A stretch of 64,000 nucleotides of DNA from Dactylis glomerata (GCA_007115705.1 QXEO01000247.1:12342253-12406252), one strand, 5' to 3'. Positions 44,799 to 54,216 are shown, counted from the first letter of the stretch. Made by a program: numbers and translations. Notes: generated by a model not told the origin, from the sequence alone.

Positions 44799-47700
44799 AT
44801 GAATTCGACAGCTTTTTCGCTTTTAGCCAACAACAGTTCAGAAGTCGACGGAAGTCAAGAGACGGAACTAACCATTGGAAGTTTGAGCATCCTCATCGGG
44901 CCATCGGGTTCGTCTCGCCTTTCGGATCCGACGAAGCAAGATCAAGATCCGTCGGCAAAAAAGCCCGAAACAACAGTAATGATGGAATATTCTAAAGGTT
45001 CTTCCAGCGAAGTAAAATCGCCGGTCAGCCCAGAGGAAGTGCAAAAAGAAAAGATCGCAGAAGACAACGAAGAAAAGGAAAATTTTGACGAAGAAGTTCA
45101 ACTCGAAGATCTCACGATCTGCCTCAACGATACCGCAGACAAGTCAACAGATACATGGAAGACAGGATTAGAGCTTTCTGAGAATAGTAACTCGATCTTC
45201 TCAAGCTTTAAGGGTAACATCGGCAAACAATGCCAGGTGCTCGCCATTATAGGAGATAATTCAGAAGAATTCGATGAAAATGACAATCCAGTATTAAACC
45301 CAGCAAATATCGACAGAGGAGCAAATCACTTAGCAGAAGGGCAAACACCAGAATCCCTCGCAAGCAGGGAAAAAATTCGACTATCAGTCGACGAATGGAG
45401 GATAATAAAAGAAGCCGTAGAACACGGCACGCCAATACCATCAAATTCTAGCAAAAACATGCTTTTGGGGTATCACTACGCCCTAAGGCAGCAGGCCAAG
45501 CAATTAGCAAAGGAGAAAACAGAGATACAAAGAAGAAAAGATTCAGCTATTGCAGCTAGCGAGGCTGCTCGAAAAGCACGGAGCAACGCATCATACAGCA
45601 ACGCAAGGAAAAATCGTCGACATGGTTCAAGGTACGACAACCTCGAGTATTCTGACAGGCAAAGTATTTCCAAAAACCTCGACTCGTCCTTCCTATCGGT
45701 CGACGAGCAGGGGAACATCCTACCAAAAACTCCTGAAGCAGCACTAGTGGCAGCACAAGCATATCTACTTACAACTCGACCAAGTCCAGGAGATCCTAGA
45801 GAACATATGCATAGAGCAGCACTGAACGGACTCAACATGGTGGGCCACAAGCTATCAGCAAAAGGAGAAGAAGTATATCACCACAAGGAAGTGCACAAAG
45901 CAAGGTCACCTCGCCGTCACAATAGTCCTTGGTGCAGAAGCAGCAAACAACGATCTCGATCGCCGTCACCAAAGCAGCACGGTGGAACCCGAAGATCACA
46001 ATCCCCAAATGAAAAGCGCGACTATGAAGACGACGAAAAAGAGATGGGGGCATCAGGCTTTACCCGCAGGGTTCGCACCACTCCAGTTCCCAAGGGATTC
46101 AAGCTACCTCATGATCAGCAAAAATACGATGGATCACAGGAACCACAATCATGGCTCGCAGATTACTTGCAAGCAGTTCAAATATTAGGAGGAACCAAGG
46201 AAACAGCAATGCAAAGTTTGCAACTACACCTCACCGGTGTAGCAAGGTCATGGTTGAGCAAACTAGAGAAAGAATCTGTTGGAAGCTGGGAAGACCTCAC
46301 AAAGCAATTTACAAGCAACTTTAGGTCGACATACAAACGACCAGCATCAATAGAAGAAGTCAAAGCGTGCGTACAGCAATGCGACGAAACACTACGGGCA
46401 TACATCCAAAGATGGAGCCTCATCAAAAACTCAGCAGTCGAAGTTTCAGACGAAAGAGCAATAGACGCGTTCATCATCGGATTAAGGCGAAGAGACCTAG
46501 TCGAAGAGATGGGCAGAATCAAGCCAAAAACAGTGTCAGACCTCATGGACACAGCAAACAGGTTCGCAGACGGAGAAGATGCGTGCAACAACAAGCGGAC
46601 ACGATCTCCAGAGGACGACAGAAGAAACAGATATGGAAGTCAAAGGAGACGATCCCGAAACTATGACACCTACGGCTCGCATAGCCAAGTCGCCGCAGGA
46701 TATAAAGACAACAGCTATCAAGGAAATGATCGCAGAAGTTCAGGATATAGAAGCTACGGAAAGGAGGACTATAAGAAGTTCCCTATAAGGGAATCCAGAG
46801 AGTATAACCCATCACCAGAAGATATGCTCAACGGGCCTTGTCATATACACTCAGCGTTCGTCGACGGGAAACGAGTATCAAGGCACGCAATGAAAGACTG
46901 CACAACATTCTTAAAACTGCAAGAAGCAGCAATAAATAAGCAAACCGAAGCAAGGCGACAAGGATTCGAAGGAAGTAACAATCCTCCGACAAAGCAGCAA
47001 GGAAACAATCGAGCGCCTCAAGGACAAGACCAGCAAAACCAGGGACAGAACGACGACGAAGGGTATGTACCATCAAAAGGACACATCATATCAATGATAC
47101 AACCTGTACCCAAGTCGAACAAAGAAGAGAAGAGCATAACTCGACAAGTCAACTTAGCAGTCATATCACCTCCAGCTGCAACGGAGTATCTGCACTGGTC
47201 AGAGCAACCAATAGAGTTCAACAGAGAAGATCACCCTATAACAGTACCTCGGCCGGGAAACGCGCCTTTGGTACTTAAAGCTCAAATCGGCGCGTATGAT
47301 GTCGACAGAATATTCATGGATGCAGGGAGTGGAATTAACTTGATATACGCGAAAACACTCCGAGCAATGCATATATCACTAGAGTTCCTGAAGCCAACAG
47401 ATTGTTCCTTCCATGGAATCGTGCCAGGAAGTGCCAATTACCCATTGGGTCGAATAGCACTCAACGTTTGCTTTGGCAATCGACAAAACTATAGAAGAGA
47501 AAAGCTAGACTTCGAAGTCATGGACTGGCCATCGCAATATCACGCGATCCTCGGACAACCCGCGTTTTCGCGATTCATGGCAGTGCCTCACTACACATAT
47601 TTGGTACTTAAAATGCCAGGACCAAGAGGAATCATTACAGTGAAAGGAAGTTTTGAAGTTTCAGATCTCTGCGACAGAGAATTCCACAAGATGGCGCAAA

Positions 47701-47867
47701 TTTTTGGCGTAATAGCCAACCATGCAGAAAAGGCAAAAAACGCGACTACAGAAGGCGTCAAGCTACTCGAAGGATGCGTCGCGGAGCCCGAAGCGAAGAA
47801 ACCACGAGTGGGAGCATCAGGAGAAGAAACAGGCGCAGAGGAAAAAGGGAAAGCCACGACGACATAA
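44799..47867 (+). CDS. Tat-type gag-protease polyprotein
   Basis: 1022 codons with no stop. I chose the ATG at 44799 (MNSTAFSLLANN) because it follows the primer-binding site. The frame is open back to 44634 inside the LTR, but that is likely untranslated. The long N-terminal part is acidic and low-complexity. An Arg/Ser-rich stretch follows at about 370-410. The retrotransposon Gag core spans about residues 450-600 (WLADYLQAVQILGG, SLQLHLTGVARSWLSKL, FIIGLRRRDLVEEM). A Cys/His cluster (CHIHS...RHAMKDC) lies at about 680-705. The aspartic protease motif FMDAGSGINLIYA has D841, and the later AILGQPAFSRFMA fits the second protease motif. The ORF ends with a Lys/Glu-rich tail and a stop instead of continuing into RT. 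Gag forms particles and protease processes them. The ORF looks intact and could supply Gag in trans or in cis. Confidence 0.9.
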   Translation: MNSTAFSLLANNSSEVDGSQETELTIGSLSILIGPSGSSRLSDPTKQDQDPSAKKPETTVMMEYSKGSSSEVKSPVSPEEVQKEKIAEDNEEKENFDEEVQLEDLTICLNDTADKSTDTWKTGLELSENSNSIFSSFKGNIGKQCQVLAIIGDNSEEFDENDNPVLNPANIDRGANHLAEGQTPESLASREKIRLSVDEWRIIKEAVEHGTPIPSNSSKNMLLGYHYALRQQAKQLAKEKTEIQRRKDSAIAASEAARKARSNASYSNARKNRRHGSRYDNLEYSDRQSISKNLDSSFLSVDEQGNILPKTPEAALVAAQAYLLTTRPSPGDPREHMHRAALNGLNMVGHKLSAKGEEVYHHKEVHKARSPRRHNSPWCRSSKQRSRSPSPKQHGGTRRSQSPNEKRDYEDDEKEMGASGFTRRVRTTPVPKGFKLPHDQQKYDGSQEPQSWLADYLQAVQILGGTKETAMQSLQLHLTGVARSWLSKLEKESVGSWEDLTKQFTSNFRSTYKRPASIEEVKACVQQCDETLRAYIQRWSLIKNSAVEVSDERAIDAFIIGLRRRDLVEEMGRIKPKTVSDLMDTANRFADGEDACNNKRTRSPEDDRRNRYGSQRRRSRNYDTYGSHSQVAAGYKDNSYQGNDRRSSGYRSYGKEDYKKFPIRESREYNPSPEDMLNGPCHIHSAFVDGKRVSRHAMKDCTTFLKLQEAAINKQTEARRQGFEGSNNPPTKQQGNNRAPQGQDQQNQGQNDDEGYVPSKGHIISMIQPVPKSNKEEKSITRQVNLAVISPPAATEYLHWSEQPIEFNREDHPITVPRPGNAPLVLKAQIGAYDVDRIFMDAGSGINLIYAKTLRAMHISLEFLKPTDCSFHGIVPGSANYPLGRIALNVCFGNRQNYRREKLDFEVMDWPSQYHAILGQPAFSRFMAVPHYTYLVLKMPGPRGIITVKGSFEVSDLCDREFHKMAQIFGVIANHAEKAKNATTEGVKLLEGCVAEPEAKKPRVGASGEETGAEEKGKATTT

Positions 47868-48152
47868 ACATCATGAGACAATAGAGTAGAACAATAAAGG
47901 CTGTAAAAGCCACGAGTTATACCAGGGCAATGCCCTCTAGATCCAGAACACAGGTCACAGGCCGGATCTCTTGGGTCACCCCATGTATCTTACATTACAA
48001 AGTATAATAAAGACGAAACGTTCCTCATATTCGAGTTTACGAGTCTTTCAAAGGGAAAATGCGGCAAACGCACGAGTCACACAATAGCGCCCTGAGAACA
48101 AATTTTCGTTACGAAATAACATACTCTCACGTTACACACACACAAAAGTATA
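47868..48152. other. Convergent 3' untranslated region of sense gag-PR and antisense gene
   Basis: 285 bp between the sense stop and the antisense stop. Sense-strand AATAAA-type signals occur near 47892 and 48006. No gene is seen. Both transcription units would end in or across this spacer. Confidence 0.5.
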
Positions 48153-49079
48153 TCATAACATTAGGTTGTCAGAATCATCTACACCTAAAGGGTCCAAGTA
48201 GTGAAACTCGCGGAAAAACGCGGAGTCTTCTTGCAACAACCTGGCTATAATTCTTCGGGCAGGCTGCAAGGTACTCTCTAAATGTACTCGAAGGCTTGCC
48301 CCACTAGGAGGATAGCTCAGCGACATAGAACTGTAATTGAGTCTTGGATGCCACTTGCGTATCCACCCAAGAGCAAAGTTGGCACCTGCCACTAGGTTCA
48401 GTTCTATCAACCGATGGATTCGCTGGCTGGATCTAAAAACGTCAAGGAGCAATGGAAAAGTAGCAGGCAGAGGATTGCGAGGAAGCATCACCGAGTGCAT
48501 AGTTACGAGAGCTCTCCTACAGCCATCCACTGCCTCGCCAATATGTTGGGCACGGTCCTGAAGCAACACAATAGCGCTTCGGCGTCGAGGATCAGACCAT
48601 AAATTCTCAACACCTGCGGACATCTTCTCCAGAGCTGCGCTTCGTTCGGTAACCCAACGATCTTCAGCAGCGAAGTCCAAGCAACTGCCTATAAGGGCAA
48701 AGGATATCACAAAAGTAACAGTACAAAGAGAAGAAAATAAGTCGAGAGGAAGCTTACATCGCAACATCTCATAGGCAGATTCGACAATACCAAGAATAAA
48801 AGAGTTGCATTCTTCTTGATGCAGAATCTTCGCCGTCAAGCTGGACACTTCATCGCCAAGAATCGACACCTGCTTCGTCAGGGCAGAAGTTTTGGTGGCT
48901 TTATCAAACGCCATCTGAGCTTGGCGTTTGGCTGAAGTCAAGCGAACCTCAAGATCAGAAATCCTCGAAGAATATTCTGCGCATTGATTGCATCGACTAG
49001 GAGTCGACGAAATCTGAGGATCGAATCCACGAGCAGAGGAAGGAGCAGAACCATGAGTCAAAGGATCATGAACATTCAT
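48153..49079 (-). CDS. Antisense ORF B (two exons predicted), distal part of the antisense gene
   Basis: The minus-strand ATG at 49079 begins MNVHDPLTHGS and is preceded by a strong splice acceptor (TTTCTTTTGTAG ending at 49083). A GT-AG intron is predicted at 48689-48757 (69 nt, GTAAGC...TTATAG). It keeps the frame, so the unspliced frame is also open. The spliced product is about 285 residues: a helical, coiled-coil-like N-terminal half (SSRISDLEVRLTSAKRQ, VSILGDEVSSLTAKIL), then a region rich in Arg and hydrophobics (LLQDRAQHIGEAVDG). I recognise no domain. It may be the last exons of the gene at 49256-51970 rather than a separate gene. Confidence 0.6.
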   Translation of the reverse strand: MNVHDPLTHGSAPSSARGFDPQISSTPSRCNQCAEYSSRISDLEVRLTSAKRQAQMAFDKATKTSALTKQVSILGDEVSSLTAKILHQEECNSFILGIVESAYEMLRCKLPLDLFSSLCTVTFVISFALIGSCLDFAAEDRWVTERSAALEKMSAGVENLWSDPRRRSAIVLLQDRAQHIGEAVDGCRRALVTMHSVMLPRNPLPATFPLLLDVFRSSQRIHRLIELNLVAGANFALGWIRKWHPRLNYSSMSLSYPPSGASLRVHLESTLQPARRIIARLLQEDSAFFREFHYLDPLGVDDSDNLML

Positions 49080-49255
49080 CGACTACAAAAGAAAAGAAAG
49101 GAGAAACAATTTCAGAAAGGCAGCATAAAACTTCATATGAAGAGGATATATTTACATAAGAGCACAACCCTATGGCTAAGGTTCTCGGGTTGCACTTAAT
49201 TGAAGTCTTTACATTCAAAAAGGAGAAAACTAAAGTAGCTACAAAGAAGCTGAGT

Positions 49256-51970
49256 CTACGCCACCTCAGCATTGTGCTCCGTGGAAGAAGGGGGCGCGGC
49301 CAGTTCCTCGCTAGAAGTCGACGGTGGCACTGGATCTTTCACCGCTGGAGGTGGTACAGCAGGCACAGCAGATGCCGCCGAAGGAGAAATCGTTGCCAAC
49401 AACGCAGGCGCCAACTTCTTCGCCTTCTCGAAAAACACCTTCATCTCATCATGGGTGTGACCATGGGGGGAGCTAACCCTCCCCCAGTCGAAGTCTGTAC
49501 CGTGCGCAAGAGAAAGTGCAATAGCACCCTCGGCGCCGTGCTTAATGGACAGACCTTTCAGCTGGAGAGTGGGGTCTTCAGTGGTATCGAAGGACTTGAC
49601 AAGTTCAGTCAGATTGTCCTTCGGGATTGCCGCCTTTCTCTTTGGCCACAAGCCGGCAAACAGCCGTGATAAAACACGGCTAACTAACTCAAAAGTTTCC
49701 TGGATAGATATCCAGTTTTCTTTGAGTAGGTTAACTGCATCCATAAGAGGATCTTCGTCCGTTTGCAGGGACGACGGAGATACCCCGGTGAATTCTAAAG
49801 CAATAGAAAAGAAAAGAAGAAACAAGTGTCAACAAACACACCAGTGCAACAGAAGACGAAAACAGAAGACAAGGTGAAGCACTTACTTTCAGCGGCAGTA
49901 GACATAGTGTGAAGACGCTCCGCCACGGCTTGCTCTCGTTGAGTACGCTCCTTGTTGGCTTCAGCTAGAGCTTTTTCAGCTTTCTTCGCCTTACCAAGCG
50001 CAGCTTTCTGCGACTTCTCAGCATTCGATTTAGCAGCGGCCACCACGTCATAAGCTTTTCGCGAAGCATCAAGCTCCGCTTCAAGCGACGCAATTCGAGC
50101 ATTGGCTGTTGCTAAGGCAGCTACAAAAGAAGACGAAAGGGAGTCAGATAATGGGGAAAAGGATAAAGCATAGAAGAAAAGTAAGGACTCGACGTCAAAA
50201 TTGTACCTTTGGAAGCTTGCGCAACCTTTAGGTACTCCGCGCATTCAGTGCCCAAGGCGACGAATCTGCTCAACAAAGCCTAAAGAGAACAGAGAGTATA
50301 AGAGCGCAAGTGTATGCAAAGGAGAATGAGTAAGAGAAAAGTTACTCACATCAGTAGGGTAAGCTACGGATTCGTGGGCTTCCAGAGAAACTTCAGGTTC
50401 TTTAGCCTTCTTCGAGCGCTTGGGGTTTCGGGAAACAGGAACCTTCTTTACAGAGGCCCTTGTAACCCGGGGTGTAATTTTTTGGGCCAGGGGCTCATCA
50501 TCAACAGCTGTAGGAATTGGAGGAGAACCTATAGCAGGTTCTGACGGCTCTTCATCGTCTCTACAAGAAGCAAGAAACTTATGAGTAACACAATGGAAAC
50601 AAGGCGAGAGAAATACAATTGATGAACTCGAATAAAAAATACTTACGATGCCAGGAGGTCGAAGTACTCTTCATCTTCTGCAGGAACAAAGGTCTTATCA
50701 GCCGCCGCAGCCGCTGCAGAACTCGAAGAAGCAAATTCTTCGACTCGCTTCCTCTTCTTGTCGACACCAGTATCTTCAGCAGGCGTGGAGGGAGACGATG
50801 TCGATGAGCTCGTTTCTTCTTCCGACTCTTCGGCATCATCCCCGTCTTGATTATCGTCAGCCTCGGGGGCTTCAGATACAGATGAGGCCAGTTCAGCTGG
50901 AAGAGGCCCTGCCTCTGGAAGAGGAGGGTGCGAAACAAGGAATTGGTGACCCTACATATAAATAAAACAGTTAGCAGAGTGCAAAGGCAAATGTAAGTCG
51001 AAAAAAGCAAAAATCGACAACAAATGAGCATAAAGATGCATACCTCGGGTAAAGGGTGCACGGAGTCGAAGTAATCAGCGGTTAAGTCAGCAACCGCATG
51101 ATCCTTGGTGAGCTTGGTAAGGCTCCTAACTCGCTTGTCGACATCTTTTTTCTCTATTAAATCTTCAGAGACGCGAGTAGGATCTTCCAAGCCAGAGTAA
51201 GTCCAGAACTTGGTGAGGCGGTGTTGTAAGGGTTGAACTCGATGTTGTATGAAGAACGCCATGAGTTGGATACCCGATAAAGCTCCTCCTTGGCCTCCCT
51301 TCAAAGCTTGAATGCGAGATAGAAGGGGAAGAACTTGTGCTACCTCATCATCTGAGGGAAGGGAATCCCACGAAGTCAATTTCTTCACTTCCTTGGAGGC
51401 TTCGAAAGGTGCTAGACCATATTGATCTTCAGGAGCGGCCTTGCGGTCTTTGATGTAGAACCACTTGGTTCTCCACCCTTGGACAGACGCGGCCATGGAA
51501 AATTCAAGATATTGTGCCTCAGGACGCACCGACACAACAGCTCCGCCCAGTTCGGGTTTCCTGCGTAAAGCAACATTGGGGCGGAGGCGAAAGATCGACC
51601 TCCAGAGGAGAAAATGGGGCTCAATGCCCAGAAACGACTCACAAAGAGTCACGAAACACGCAATGTGTAGAAGAGAGTTAGGTGTGAGCTGGTGAAGCTG
51701 CACACCATAAACAAAAAGAAGACCACGAAGGAATTCGTGGGCGGGAAGAGAAAGACCACGGAGGAGGAAAGCGAGGAACATTACCCGGTAACCGCTCGGG
51801 GGCTCCGGGATCCGTTCAGTACTTGGAAATCAGATGGAATCTTGGGCGGCGAGGAGGCCGTCCGTCCTGGCTTTTTCCACATCCTTCTTCGTGATGGTGG
51901 AGCGCACCCAGCTGGTGGAGGAAGAGGTCTTGGCCATGGTGTTCTTGGTGGCCAGATGTTTCACGCGCAT
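49256..51970 (-). CDS. Antisense six-exon gene with transposase_28 / gypsy-type domain (one premature stop)
   Basis: Exons on the minus strand: 51970-51044, 50951-50647, 50560-50350, 50279-50207, 50120-49887, 49794-49256. All five introns (70-92 nt) are GT-AG and every phase is consistent, giving about 762 codons. Exon 1 encodes a domain I recognise as the plant 'putative gypsy type transposon' domain (HQLTPNSLLHIACFVTLCESFLG, VQGWRTKWFYIK). Exons 2-3 are acidic, Ser- and Lys-rich linkers. Exon 5 is an Ala/Lys/Glu coiled coil (IASLEAELDASRKAY). Exon 6 has LTELVKSFDTTEDPTLQLKGLSIKHGAEGA and a Pro/Ser tail. The ATG at 51970 directly follows an in-frame TAG; a second in-frame ATG is at 51937. 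A TGA at 51830-51832 breaks exon 1, so this copy may be inactive or start internally at 51781. Extra antisense ORFs are known from Tat elements such as Grande; the biochemical role is unknown. Confidence 0.78.
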
Positions 51971-52080
51971 CTAATGCACGAAGTGCGCTTGGGAGCTATG
52001 AACAAGAGAAGGAAGCAGAGGAGATCAGCAATGGAGGCGGCGGAGGAAACAAGCTGGTAAACAGTAAAAATCTCCCACTA

Positions 52081-52096
52081 CGCCCTTTATATATCT
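52081..52096 (-). promoter_or_regulatory. TATA box of the antisense gene
   Basis: The minus strand reads AGATATATAAAGGGCG, about 110 bp upstream of the ATG at 51970, a normal plant promoter spacing. The implied start is near 52055. Confidence 0.65.
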
Positions 52097-52120
52097 TCTG
52101 GGAGAAGGATCGTGGGCCGA

Positions 52121-52237
52121 GACGTGGCGCAAAGAGCGGAAACGGCAGCCCACTAACGGTCAAAAATTGTGGAATTTACAATACTTCCCATACAACGGTT
52201 CGCAATGATGCAGAGTGACGTAGTCATTGATGTCATA
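52121..52237 (-). promoter_or_regulatory. Candidate bZIP sites upstream of the antisense TATA box
   Basis: An ACGTGGC core at 52122-52128 (ABRE/G-box-like) lies just upstream of the TATA box. TGACGTAGTCA and TGATGTCA lie at 52216-52236 (TGACG-type). This fits a regulated Pol II promoter for the antisense gene. The motifs are short and could be chance. Confidence 0.35.
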
Positions 52238-52301
52238 AAGGATATATATTATCGAACAGAAAATGGCGCCGACAAATCATATTCGACGACAAGGCGTTCT
52301 T

Positions 52302-52398
52302 GAAGTATCTCGAAGATGAAGTATCTCGAAGTTGAAGTATCTCGAAGTTGAAGTATCTCGAAGTTGAAGTATTTCGAAGTTGAAGTATTTCGAGTTGG
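52302..52398. repeat. 16-bp tandem repeat, about six units
   Basis: Head-to-tail copies of GAAGTATCTCGAAGTT with a few substitutions (CTCG to TTCG in later units). It lies between the antisense promoter and the 3' LTR. Such arrays are known in the 3' untranslated regions of Tat/Ogre-type elements. Confidence 0.88.
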
Positions 52399-52427
52399 AG
52401 TATGGCGGATTGCACTCTATTTCGAGC

Positions 52428-52456
52428 CTATACTCGAAAAAATCTTTCGAGTATAG
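52428..52456. other. Perfect 12-bp hairpin in the Tat element 3' region
   Basis: CTATACTCGAAA (52428-52439) pairs perfectly with TTTCGAGTATAG (52445-52456) over a 5-nt loop. It is followed directly by CCTCGGGGGCTACT, which resembles the true polypurine end (CTCAGGGGCTACT, 53101-53113). Confidence 0.75.
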
Positions 52457-53112
52457 CCTCGGGGGCTACTCCCATCGGGAGCGCTGAGCGCGCACCCGAA
52501 GATATTTATTGATAAAGCATTAGAGATTGGAGAAGTGTAGGAGTGTTACTCCCATCGGGAGCGAGTTTTATGGTTGTAGAAACCCAAATATTTTCAGTCA
52601 AAATTTGACTGCGACATAAGATTCTCGAGTTGTGTTATCGCAACACGACTCGAATGCCGTGACTTGTCACGAAGGTAAGACCCCGGGATCCGTCCTGTGT
52701 GGCCTGGTACACGCACATGGATGCGCTCTGCTGGTATGTATCCGTGTCTACGACGCGAAGAAAATCCTGGTGGACGCACTGGGTACCCTGAGAACCACTG
52801 GGATTCATTCTTTATAAGTCCTAAATGCGGCAAAAGGATGGATTTGACCGGTATCCCGAATTCGAGTCCAAGGGGATTGAATTTGAAGTAGGTGACAAGT
52901 ATCTGTTCCGGCAGTTAACTGACCTCTTGATCCGTCAGAGTTGTCAGGCTTGTTCATCAAAACCCCTTGCAAAAGAATATCATGAAAATAAGTCGAAAAG
53001 ACTAAGTCGAAGATTTGAAGATAAGAAGAAGTCGAAGAATTGATCAAGTCGAAGATTTGAAGATTAGAGATTCAACCTGAATCTACAATTCTGGTAGAAT
53101 CTCAGGGGCTAC
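52457..53112 (+). mobile_element. Tat element 3' untranslated region and polypurine tract
   Basis: No supported gene. ACTCCCATCGGGAGCG occurs twice (about 52469 and 52550), each copy a small palindrome-like repeat. A GTCGAAGA-rich stretch lies at 52992-53060. It ends in the polypurine tract CTCAGGGGCTAC directly before the 3' LTR. Confidence 0.7.
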
Positions 53113-53447
53113 TGACAAGGGTATAGTTAATAGAGCCCGTTAGTTGAGTACCCCTGAGGCCCGTTGAGCTAGGCCCAATTGTAATGATAGTCGAATACGA
53201 GTCTTTACCGTATGTCGATATTGTAATCTGTATCGGACCCTACCCGATCCTTGAGACCTGGCCACCTATATATAGGGGCCAGGAGGGGACGGTGTAGGGC
53301 AGATTGAAAGCAAGCCAGGTTGAACACCCAAGTTTACTTTAGATACACACCTATTTCGACTAACTTTACCTTCGAGTTCATCCGACGCCCTATCTCCCCG
53401 ATCCTAAGTCCTTCATCTAGGACATTTGTCGAGTTAACCCCTCGTCA
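53113..53447 (+). repeat. Tat element 3' LTR (335 bp)
   Basis: Begins TGACAAGGG after the polypurine tract and ends CTCGTCA. It is followed by CTCGG, the right TSD copy. TATA box near 53269-53276. Confidence 0.93.
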
Positions 53448-53459
53448 CTCGGGGATGCT

Positions 53460-54216
53460 TGATACATCTCAAACGTATCTATAATTTTTGATGCTCCATG
53501 CTTGTTCTTACACCATTTGCTTAGTGTTTTGTTACACTTCGCGGCGTTTTTATGCATTTTCTGGAACTAACCTATTAACAAGATGCCACAGTGCCAGTTC
53601 CCTGTTTTCTTCTGTTTTTGAGTTTCAGAAAAGTTACACAGGAAATATTCTCGGAATTGGACGAAACAAAAGCCGAACCTCCTAATATTTACCAAAGTTT
53701 GCAAAAGTCCGAAGAGGAGACGGAGGGGGGCCACGGGCCGGCCACACCATGGGGCGGCGCGGCCAGCCCCTGGCACGCGCCCCCTATGGGTGAGGCCACC
53801 TTGGTCCACCTCTGACGCTGCCCCTTCGCCTATAAAGACCCCCCGATGGGAAAAACCTAAACACCCGATCCATTTTCCAGAAACACATCGCGATCCGCCG
53901 CCGTCATTGACCCGAGATCGGGAGGTTCCAGAAGCTCATCCCGGCACCCTGCCGGAGAGGGGAATCGCCACCGGAGGTCTTCTTCATCGCCATGCTTGCC
54001 TCTGGCGCGATGAGTGAGTAGTCTACCTTGGACTATGGGTCCATAGCAGTAGCTAGATGGTTGTATTCTCCACCATGTGCTTCATGTTTAGATCTCGTGA
54101 GCTGCCTTACATGATCGAGATCGTCTTTATGTAATTCTACATCTTTTGTTTGTTGGGATCCGATGAATATTGGTGTTATGTTAAGTTGATGTGCTGAATA
54201 TTATCTTATGTTATCT
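53460..54216 (+). repeat. P2 3' LTR, 5' part only
   Basis: Begins TGATACATCTCAAACG after the polypurine remnant and matches the P1 LTR from 8176. It contains TATAAAGACC at 53831. It stops in mid-LTR at 54216, where an A2-family LTR starts. The rest of the LTR is not in the window. Confidence 0.82.

Larger units (their letters stand above)
44427..53447 (+). mobile_element. Tat-lineage Gypsy element without pol, with antisense gene
   Basis: A 9021-bp element with two 335-bp LTRs (TGACAAGGG...CTCGTCA). The flanking TSD is CTTGG (44422-44426) and CTCGG (53448-53452), one mismatch. The primer-binding site TGGCGCCGACCGTGGGG is typical of Tat-type elements. The sense strand carries only gag-protease (44799-47867). 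There is no trace of RT, RNase H or integrase. The space between is filled by a spliced gene on the minus strand (48153-51970). The downstream part holds the antisense promoter, a tandem repeat, a hairpin and the polypurine tract. Four differences between the LTRs by eye (about 1.2%) point to recent transposition, so a helper must have supplied the enzymes. Confidence 0.9.
35838..54216 (+). mobile_element. P2: plus-strand Athila-type element in pieces
   Basis: Four segments read in order on the plus strand: protease end and 3' module (35838-38135), more 3' module (43720-44426), polypurine tract, and partial 3' LTR (53460-54216). Between them sit A3 (38136-43719) and the Tat element (44427-53447), each with a 5-bp TSD carrying one mismatch. 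On the left the Copia LTR cuts the protease, and on the right an A2-family LTR cuts the P2 LTR. Everything upstream of the protease is missing from the window. Confidence 0.8.

Noticed and set aside
45476..45850. Minus-strand ORFs opposite the Tat gag (44868-47076)
   Set aside because: Shadow frames of the sense gag-PR ORF; no domain, no introns, composition follows the sense codons.
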